Positions 1 to 6,138 of a DNA stretch of 28,775 nucleotides are shown piece by piece (position 1 is the stretch's first letter; every line of letters starts with the position of its first letter). The translations under genes were made by a program, and so were the position numbers. The stretch is from DATCYZ01 sp036526195 (GTDB lineage Bacteria; Pseudomonadota; Gammaproteobacteria; Burkholderiales; SG8-39): contig DATCYZ010000104.1 of NCBI GenBank assembly GCA_036526195.1, positions 1 through 28,775 of the forward strand, read 5' to 3'. A model generated the notes under the pieces. That model saw only the letters and a program-made list of their open reading frames with translations, was not told the origin of the DNA and did not search any database.

Positions 1-1
1 C

Positions 2-760
2 GGCAAGGGCGAGTTCGGCGAGTCGGTGGCCTACTACGCCGAGCGCGTGCGCCGCGCCGGCGCGAAGATCGTGCTGAACCGCGCCCCGGACGAGGCCGAA
101 CTCGCCGGCTTCGACGAAGTGGTGCTCGCCACCGGCATCGAGCCGCGCACGCCGGAGATCCCCGGCATCGATCACCCGAGCGTCGCGCGCTACATCGACG
201 TCTTGAACGGCTCGGTAAAGCCCGGCAGGCAGGTGGTGATCCTCGGCGCCGGCGGCATCGGCTTCGACGTCGCGCTCTACCTGATTGAGGGCGAGGCGAA
301 GGTGCAGACCGACCCGAGTGCCTTCGCCGCGCACTGGGGCATCGTCACCGACGCCGCCAGCGCCGGGGGACTGGCGAGCAGCCCCCCGAAGGACGCGCCG
401 CCGCGGCACCGGATCACGCTGCTCAAGCGCTCCACCACGCCCTTCGGCAGCACCCTCGGCATGACCACCGGCTGGACGCACCGCATCGAACTCGCGCGCG
501 CCGGCGTGCAGATGCTGGCCGGCGTCACCTACGAACGCATTGACGATGCCGGCGTACACGTCACCGTCGAGGGCGCGGCGCGCGTGATCCCGGCCGACAC
601 CGTGATCGTCTGCGCGGGACAGGAGCCGAACCGCGGGCTCGCGGGCGGGCTCGAGGCCCGCGGCAGGACCGCGCACCTGATCGGCGGCGCGAAGCTGGCC
701 TCGGAACTCGACGCCGAACGCGCGATGCTGGAGGGCGCGCGGCTCGCCGCGGCGCTCTGA
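2..760 (+). CDS. fadH: 2,4-dienoyl-CoA reductase (NADPH), C-terminal part; 5' end outside window
   Basis: About 252 residues of the C-terminal part of a FadH-type 2,4-dienoyl-CoA reductase; the frame is open from the window edge. FadH reduces 2,4-dienoyl-CoA with NADPH during beta-oxidation of unsaturated fatty acids. The visible part is the FAD/NADPH-binding portion: LATGIEPRTP, a dinucleotide-binding loop ILGAGGIGFD, the TTGWTHR stretch and CAGQEPNR near the end. These match the same positions of E. coli FadH as I remember it. The TIM barrel and the Fe-S cysteines expected in the N-terminal part lie outside the window. A weak terminator-like hairpin follows the stop, so the next gene probably has its own transcript. 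Identity is secure and only completeness is unknown. Confidence 0.93.
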   Translation, partial: GKGEFGESVAYYAERVRRAGAKIVLNRAPDEAELAGFDEVVLATGIEPRTPEIPGIDHPSVARYIDVLNGSVKPGRQVVILGAGGIGFDVALYLIEGEAKVQTDPSAFAAHWGIVTDAASAGGLASSPPKDAPPRHRITLLKRSTTPFGSTLGMTTGWTHRIELARAGVQMLAGVTYERIDDAGVHVTVEGAARVIPADTVIVCAGQEPNRGLAGGLEARGRTAHLIGGAKLASELDAERAMLEGARLAAAL

Positions 761-772
761 AACCCGGCCGGG

Positions 773-790
773 CGCCGAAACAGGCGTTTT
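773..790 (+). terminator. Weak terminator-like hairpin after fadH
   Basis: CGCC (773-776) and GGCG (783-786) can pair around the six-base loop GAAACA, followed directly by TTTT (787-790). The stem is only four pairs, so it would be a weak intrinsic terminator. Its place 12 bases after the fadH stop supports the reading. Confidence 0.3.
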
Positions 791-791
791 A

Positions 792-807
792 GTAACGTAT
801 ATGTTAC
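792..807. promoter_or_regulatory. AT-rich 16-bp palindrome, candidate operator
   Basis: GTAAC-GTATAT-GTTAC is symmetric at 14 of 16 positions and sits in an AT-rich island of an otherwise very GC-rich region. It lies 44 bases ahead of the moxR start and 31 bases after the fadH stop. Size and symmetry suit a dimeric regulator such as a TetR- or GntR-family protein. No regulator gene is visible, so the binding protein is unknown. Confidence 0.45.
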
Positions 808-851
808 CCTAAGGTGGAGCCCGGCACCGGCGCACGCGGTACACTGGGTCC

Positions 852-1826
852 ATGGACGCCAGCGCCCCGCCGCCCCCGACCCCGCTCGATGCCGCGGCCG
901 CGCAGGCGCTGTTCGCGCGGCTCAGCGCCAACATCGGCCGGGTGATGCAGGGGCAGGACGCGACCGTGCGCAAGCTGCTCGCCAGCTTCGCCGCCGGCGG
1001 CCACGTGCTGCTCGAGGACACGCCCGGCACCGGCAAGACCACGCTGGCCAAGACGCTGGCCGCCTCCATCGGCGCGCGCTTCAGCCGCGTGCAGTTCACC
1101 CCGGACCTGCTGCCCTCGGACGTGCTCGGGGTGTCGGTGTACAACCAGCGCGACCAGAGCTTCGAGTTCCGGCCCGGGCCGGTGTTCACCAGCATCCTGC
1201 TCGCCGACGAGATCAACCGTGCCTCGCCGCGCACCCAGTCGGCGCTGCTCGAGGTGATGGCCGAGCAGCAGGTGTCGATCGAGGGCAGCACACGGCCGGT
1301 GGACGCGCTCTTCTTCGTCATCGCGACGCAGAACCCGGTCGAGTTCCGCGGCACCTATCCGCTGCCCGAGGCGCAGATGGACCGCTTCGCCATGCGCCTG
1401 TCGCTCGGCCACATGGACGCCGACACCGAGGTCGCGGTGCTGGCGGCGCAGGACCGCGGCCATCCGCTCGCGACCCTCGGCGCGGTCGCCACGCGCGAGG
1501 AAGTGCTCGCGCTGAAGGCCGGCGTGCGCGAGGTGCGCCTGTCGGATGAACTGCGCCACTACATCGTCGAACTGGTGCAGGGCACGCGCGGCCTGCCGCA
1601 GGTGCTGCTCGGCTGCGGCACGCGCGCCTCGCTCGCGCTCGCGCAGACCGCCAAGGCGCTGGCGCTGCACGACGGCTCGGCGTTCGTGCGGCCCGAGCAC
1701 GTTCAGGAACTCGCCGAGGCGGTGCTCGCGCACCGCCTGGTGCTCGACCCGCAGGCGAAATTCGCCGGCACGAGCGGCGCGAGCCTCGTTGCCGACCTGG
1801 TCGCCGGGGTGAAGGCCCCGGCCTGA
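852..1826 (+). CDS. MoxR-family AAA+ ATPase
   Basis: A 324-residue MoxR-type AAA+ ATPase. A Pro-rich start (residues 6-11) is followed by the ATPase core: Walker A EDTPGTGKTT (55-64), Walker B ILLADE (115-120) with the adjoining INRA, and sensor-1 region FFVIATQNP near 153-161. The C-terminal third is the helical lid. MoxR proteins are thought to act as chaperone-like factors that assemble or activate partner complexes, often a neighbouring DUF58 protein. That neighbour follows here after 8 bases and a transglutaminase comes next, the classic three-gene set. The actual client is unknown. No clear Shine-Dalgarno sequence precedes the ATG. The start is supported by normal family length. It is the first gene of a probable moxR-DUF58-tgpA-cofD operon. 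Confidence 0.92.
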   Translation: MDASAPPPPTPLDAAAAQALFARLSANIGRVMQGQDATVRKLLASFAAGGHVLLEDTPGTGKTTLAKTLAASIGARFSRVQFTPDLLPSDVLGVSVYNQRDQSFEFRPGPVFTSILLADEINRASPRTQSALLEVMAEQQVSIEGSTRPVDALFFVIATQNPVEFRGTYPLPEAQMDRFAMRLSLGHMDADTEVAVLAAQDRGHPLATLGAVATREEVLALKAGVREVRLSDELRHYIVELVQGTRGLPQVLLGCGTRASLALAQTAKALALHDGSAFVRPEHVQELAEAVLAHRLVLDPQAKFAGTSGASLVADLVAGVKAPA

Positions 1827-1834
1827 GCGCGGCG

Positions 1835-3181
1835 ATGCGCGGCGCGAAGCGGCTCCTGTACGCGCTGCTGCGCGGCTTCAGCGCCATCGACCTGTACCTG
1901 CGCGAGCGCCTCACCGCGCCGGGCCGGGTGGTCTTCATCGCCGCCGGCGCCGGCGCGCTCGCCGGCTTCGACACCAACCAGACGCTCACCTACCAGGCCT
2001 TCACCTTCCTCTCGGCGCTGCTGGTGGTGGCGCTCATCGCGAGCGGCGGCTGGCGCCGCGGCCTGCAGGTCCGCGTGCAGCGCGAGTTGCCGCGCTACGC
2101 CACGGCCGGGGCGCCCTGCAACTACCGCCTGCTGCTGGAGAACCGCGGCACGCGCGCGGTCTCCGGCGCGACGCTGCTCGAGCGGGTGCGCGACCCGCGC
2201 CCGGGCTTCGAGGACTGGCTCGCCACGCGCGAACCGGGCGAGGCGCGGCGCAACGCCTTCGATCGCAACATGGGCTACTTCCGCTGGCGCTGGTGGATCG
2301 AGCGCCGCACCCCGGAGCGCCAGGACGCGACGCCGCTGCCAACGCTGGCGCCGGGCGCGCGCGTCGCGCTGCGGCTCGCGCTCACGCCGCGCCGCCGCGG
2401 CCGCCTCGCGCTCGACGGCGTCACGCTCGCGCAGAGCGATCCGCTCGGGCTGGTGAAGGGGCTTGCGCGCGTGCCTGCGCCGGCGCACCTCACGGCCTTG
2501 CCGAAGCGCTACCGCCTGCCGCCGCTCATCCTGCCCGGCGCGCGCAAGTACCAGCAGGGCGGCGTGTCGCTCGCCACCTCGGTCGGCGACTCGGAGGAGT
2601 TCATCGGCCTGCGCGAGTACCGGCCGGGCGACGCCCTGCAGAAAATCGCCTGGAAGAGCTTCGCGCGCGCCGGCACGCCGATCGTCAAGGAGTACCAGGA
2701 CGAATTCTTCGAGCGCCATGCGCTGGTGCTGGACACCTGCCGCGATGCCGGCGAGGACGCGGTGTTCGAGGACGGCGTGGCGCTCGCCGCCTCCTTCGTC
2801 TACACCATCGACACGCAGGAATGCCTGCTCGACCTGCTGTTCGTCGCGCACGAGGTGCATCGCTACACCGCGGGACGCGGGCAGCTGCAGGCGACGCACA
2901 TGCTCGAGGCGCTGGCCGGCGTCACGCCCGCGGCCGGCGCCGCCTTCGACGCGCTCGCCGCCGCGCTGCGCGCCGAGCGCGGGCGCCTGTCGAGCTGCAT
3001 CCTGGTGCTGCTCGGCTGGGACGAAGCGCGCCGCACGCTCGTCGAGGCGCTCGGCGCCGCCGGCATGCAGTTGCGCGTGCTGCTGGTGTGCGACGCCGGC
3101 GCCGTGCCCGCCGGGCTGCTGCACACGGTGCGCGTGCTGCACCCCGGCGCCATCGAGGCCGGACTGGCGGGCCTGCAATGA
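1835..3181 (+). CDS. DUF58 domain-containing protein
   Basis: A 448-residue DUF58 protein. Two hydrophobic segments near the N-terminus (about residues 32-45 and 56-70) probably anchor it in the inner membrane. A beta-rich middle follows, and the family hallmark EFIGLREYRPGD...KIAWK lies at about 253-275. The region after the hallmark resembles a von Willebrand A-like fold, ending in a Leu-rich tail. DUF58 proteins are nearly always encoded between a MoxR ATPase and a transglutaminase, as here, and are presumed partners of the ATPase. The molecular function is not known. The stop codon overlaps the next start in ATGA (3178-3181), so the two genes are translationally coupled. Confidence 0.9.
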   Translation: MRGAKRLLYALLRGFSAIDLYLRERLTAPGRVVFIAAGAGALAGFDTNQTLTYQAFTFLSALLVVALIASGGWRRGLQVRVQRELPRYATAGAPCNYRLLLENRGTRAVSGATLLERVRDPRPGFEDWLATREPGEARRNAFDRNMGYFRWRWWIERRTPERQDATPLPTLAPGARVALRLALTPRRRGRLALDGVTLAQSDPLGLVKGLARVPAPAHLTALPKRYRLPPLILPGARKYQQGGVSLATSVGDSEEFIGLREYRPGDALQKIAWKSFARAGTPIVKEYQDEFFERHALVLDTCRDAGEDAVFEDGVALAASFVYTIDTQECLLDLLFVAHEVHRYTAGRGQLQATHMLEALAGVTPAAGAAFDALAAALRAERGRLSSCILVLLGWDEARRTLVEALGAAGMQLRVLLVCDAGAVPAGLLHTVRVLHPGAIEAGLAGLQ

Positions 3182-5160
3182 AGGACGTCGTCGTGCCGCC
3201 GTTCGTGCTGTTCGCCGCGCTGGCATTCTGGGGCTGGCACACCGGCAACCTGCTGCTCGGCGGTGCGATCGGCGCCCTGCTCGAAGCCGCGCCGCGCGTG
3301 CGCCTGCGCATCGACCTGCAGCCGCAGTCCTCGGAGCGGCTGGCGGACCTGTGCACCGTGTTCTTCGTCGGCTTCATCGTCGTCACCGCCGCCACCGGCG
3401 AGAACCAGCGGGTCTCGCGCGCCATCCTGGCCGGGTTCATGTACCTGCCGGTGTTCGTCGCGCCGATCCTCGCCGCGCAGCTGCTCTCGAGCACGGGACG
3501 CATGCACCTGTCGGTGGTGATGCGCGCGGTGCGCCGGATGAAGCGGCGCGACCCGGCCACGCGCGATCCGCTGGTCGACGCCCGCGGCGCCTACGTCGCG
3601 CTCGCGGTGCTGGCCGCGGGCATCGCCAACACGCCCGGCCCGGGATACCTCGTCGGGCTCGTTGCGCTCGCCGGCTGGGCGCTCTGGGTGCTGCGCCCGC
3701 GAAAGACGGAGCGCGCCCGCTTCGTCCTGCTGTTCGCCCTCGCCGCCGCGCTCGGCTGGACCGGCCAGACCGGGCTCACCCGGTTGCAGGCGAAGGTCGA
3801 ACTCTGGATCGCCGACTGGACCTTCCGCGGCATGAACACCGACCCCTACCGGACGCAGACCGACATCGGCAGCATCGGCCGGCTCAAGGCCTACGACACC
3901 ATTGTCATGCGCGTCACCCTGCCGTCCGGCGGCGCGGCACCGTTTCGCCTGCTGCACCGGGCGAGCTTCAATGCCTGGTCCGGGACCGCCTGGTACGCGC
4001 GTCGCGCGCCGCTTGCGCCGCTCGAGCCCGAGGCCGACGGTTCGAGCTGGGCACTTGCACAGGGCGAGGCGCCGCACGCGGCGCGCATCGCCCTGCGCCT
4101 GGAATCCGGCAAGGCCCTGCTCGCGTTGCCCGGGGCGGCGCGGCGGCTCACCGGGCTGCCCGCGCTTTCGATGCAGCGCAATGCCCTGGGCGCGGTGCGC
4201 GCGGACCTCGGCGGCGACTGGGCCACCTACGTCGCGCATGCGGGCGACGCGATTGCCGACGCGCCGCCGCAGGCCGCGGACGCAGAGCTGCCCGCCGCCG
4301 AGCGCGCGCTGTTCGAGCAGCTCGCGGCCAGGCTCGGCCTCGCCGGGCTGCCTGCGGCGCAGGCGATCGCGCGGGCGCGCGAACATTTCCTCGGTTATCG
4401 CTATTCGACCTTTCGCGAGGCCCCCGCCCCCGGCACGCGCAGCCCGCTGGCGGAGTTCATCGAGGTGACGCAGAGCGGCCATTGCGAGTACTTCGCCGCG
4501 GCCGCCGCGCTGCTGCTACGCGCTGCCGGCCACCCGACGCGCTACGCGACAGGCTTCGCCGTGCTCGAGCACAGTGCGCTCGAGGATGCCTGGGTGGTGC
4601 GCGCGCGCCACGCCCATGCCTGGACGCGGGTCTGGGACGGTACGCACTGGGTCGACCTCGACACCACGCCGCCGGTCTGGTTCGAGGAGGAGGAACGCGC
4701 GGCGCCCTTCTGGCAGGGACTCACCGATCTCGCCCGCTGGGCCGGGTTCCGCTGGTCGCAGCGCGGCGAGTTCCGCGCCGGGGTCGGCGCCTGGCTCGCG
4801 CTCGCGCTGCTGGTGGCGGTGCTCGTCTGGCGGCTCGCGCGCGGGCGGCGCGTCGCGCGCCGGGACGCGCAGGCCGCCGCCCTCGCGCAGCGCGCGCATC
4901 CCGGCCTGGACTCGCCGTTCTACCGCGTGGTGCAGGCGATGGAGGGCGCCCCCGGGGGCGGACGCGCCGCCCACGAGCCGCTGGCGCGCTGGGCTGCGCG
5001 TGCCGTGCGCCGGCTCGACGCGCCGCGTCGCGCGGCGTTCGAGGAAGCGTTGGCGCTACACCAGCGCTACCGCTTCGATCCGGCCGGACTCGACCCCAAG
5101 GGGCGCGCGCGCCTCGAGGCGCTCTGCAGCGCGTTCGCGGCCAGCCCCCCGGGGGGCTAG
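3178..5160 (+). CDS. TgpA-like membrane transglutaminase-like protein
   Basis: A 660-residue protein of the TgpA type. Several hydrophobic segments fill roughly the first 200 residues. A periplasmic part follows with a transglutaminase-like cysteine protease fold, then a further membrane helix at about 536-556 and a cytoplasmic tail. The catalytic triad is visible: Cys436 in SGHCEYF, His480 in RHAHAWT and Asp495 in VDLDTTP. Relatives in Pseudomonas have transglutaminase activity in vitro and can be important for growth, but natural substrates are unclear. The start at 3178 overlaps the DUF58 stop. The frame is open further upstream, but that stretch lies inside DUF58. The stop codon lies in the loop of a G/C hairpin that precedes the cofD start by one base. 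Confidence 0.88.
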   Translation: MKDVVVPPFVLFAALAFWGWHTGNLLLGGAIGALLEAAPRVRLRIDLQPQSSERLADLCTVFFVGFIVVTAATGENQRVSRAILAGFMYLPVFVAPILAAQLLSSTGRMHLSVVMRAVRRMKRRDPATRDPLVDARGAYVALAVLAAGIANTPGPGYLVGLVALAGWALWVLRPRKTERARFVLLFALAAALGWTGQTGLTRLQAKVELWIADWTFRGMNTDPYRTQTDIGSIGRLKAYDTIVMRVTLPSGGAAPFRLLHRASFNAWSGTAWYARRAPLAPLEPEADGSSWALAQGEAPHAARIALRLESGKALLALPGAARRLTGLPALSMQRNALGAVRADLGGDWATYVAHAGDAIADAPPQAADAELPAAERALFEQLAARLGLAGLPAAQAIARAREHFLGYRYSTFREAPAPGTRSPLAEFIEVTQSGHCEYFAAAAALLLRAAGHPTRYATGFAVLEHSALEDAWVVRARHAHAWTRVWDGTHWVDLDTTPPVWFEEEERAAPFWQGLTDLARWAGFRWSQRGEFRAGVGAWLALALLVAVLVWRLARGRRVARRDAQAAALAQRAHPGLDSPFYRVVQAMEGAPGGGRAAHEPLARWAARAVRRLDAPRRAAFEEALALHQRYRFDPAGLDPKGRARLEALCSAFAASPPGG

Positions 5161-5168
5161 AATCCCCC
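5151..5168 (+). promoter_or_regulatory. G/C hairpin across the tgpA stop and just ahead of the cofD start
   Basis: A run of six G (5151-5156) can pair with five C (5164-5168) around the loop CTAGAAT, which contains the tgpA stop codon TAG (5158-5160). The cofD ATG begins two bases later at 5170. The G-run is also the only SD-like sequence there. Folding would hide it, and ribosomes terminating on tgpA would open it. Confidence 0.45.
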
Positions 5169-5169
5169 G

Positions 5170-6138
5170 ATGGGGACCGTGGTGGCACTCGGCGGGCAGA
5201 TCGGCGGCGCGAAGCTGGCCGACGGACTGTATCGGCTGCGCGGGCGCGATCTCGTCGTGGTGGTGAACACCGGCGACGACTACGAACACGTCGGCCTCAC
5301 CTTCTCGCCGGACCTCGACACCATGCTGTACACGCTCTCGGGCATCGCCGCCGAGCGCGCCGGCTGGGAACCCGAGGGCGAGACCTACGCCCTGTACGAC
5401 ATGCTGAAGAAGCTCGGTGGGCCGGACCGGCTGCCGCTGGGCGACCGTTCGCTTGCCATGCCGATCCTGCGCACCGAGGGGCTCGCCTCGGAGCGCACGC
5501 TGAGCGAGGTCACGCTGGAGTTCTGCCGCCACCTCGGCATCAATGCGCGCGTGCTGCCGATGAGCGACGAGCCGGTGCGCACCCAGGTGCTCACCGAGGA
5601 CGGCGCGGTGGCCTTCCAGGACTACTTCACCTCGCTGAACTGCGAACCGGTGGTGAAGGGCTTTCACTACGCCAACGCGCAGACCGCGCCGGTACCCCTG
5701 CAGGTGGTCGAAGCGCTGCGCGCGCCGGACCTCGAGGCGGTGGTGCTGCTGCCCTCGAACCCGTACCACACGCTCGCCCCGATCCTAGCCACCGGCGACA
5801 TGCGCGAACTCGCGCGCATGCAGGGCGCGCCGGTGATCGCAGTCTCGCCGATCGTCGGCGGCGGCGCGCTGCGCGGCTCGGCGGCGAAAATGATGCGCGA
5901 ACTCGGCCGCGACGTCTCGCCGCGCTCGGTGGCCATGGAATACCTGCACTTGATCGACGGCTTCGTCATCGACGAGGCCGACGCCGAGCTCGCCGAGGGC
6001 ATCCGCGCCAACGGCATCGAGGTGGTGGTCGCGCCGACCATCATGCGCTCGATCGACGACCGGACGATGCTCGCGCGCACCGTGCTCGAACTGGCCGCCA
6101 CGCTGCGCGCAAGGCGCGCCGAGGAAGTCGAGGGCTAG
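5170..6138 (+). CDS. cofD: CofD-type transferase of F420 biosynthesis (2-phospho-L-lactate transferase family)
   Basis: A 322-residue CofD/FbiA family protein. CofD transfers a phospholactyl-type group from a guanylylated donor onto the deazaflavin Fo, giving the F420 core or its dehydro form; some proteobacteria use a 3-phosphoglycerate version. Visible family motifs are GGQIGGAKLADGL (8-20), VNTGDD (37-42), SPDLDT (51-56), LGDRSLA, LPMSDEPVRT, FQDYF, SNPYHTLAPI and AVSPIVGGGALRGSAAKMM. These separate it from the related YvcK family, which lacks this full set. It starts 9 bases after tgpA, so it is probably the last gene of the moxR operon. No cofC, cofE or Fo synthase gene is in the window. 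The glycine loop reads GGQIGG where I would expect SGGIGG. Its TAG stop lies in CTAG shared with the stop of aceE on the other strand. Confidence 0.9.
   Translation: MGTVVALGGQIGGAKLADGLYRLRGRDLVVVVNTGDDYEHVGLTFSPDLDTMLYTLSGIAAERAGWEPEGETYALYDMLKKLGGPDRLPLGDRSLAMPILRTEGLASERTLSEVTLEFCRHLGINARVLPMSDEPVRTQVLTEDGAVAFQDYFTSLNCEPVVKGFHYANAQTAPVPLQVVEALRAPDLEAVVLLPSNPYHTLAPILATGDMRELARMQGAPVIAVSPIVGGGALRGSAAKMMRELGRDVSPRSVAMEYLHLIDGFVIDEADAELAEGIRANGIEVVVAPTIMRSIDDRTMLARTVLELAATLRARRAEEVEG

Noticed and set aside
840..845. TACACT as a -10 box for moxR
   Set aside because: No -35-like box at 16-18 bases and only six bases to the ATG; not convincing enough to list.
5170..6138. Reading this gene as YvcK/GluK-type (cell-wall or carbon metabolism) rather than CofD
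   Set aside because: SPDLDT, LPMSDEPVRT, FQDYF and the SNPYHTLAPI and AVSPIVGG blocks are CofD features.
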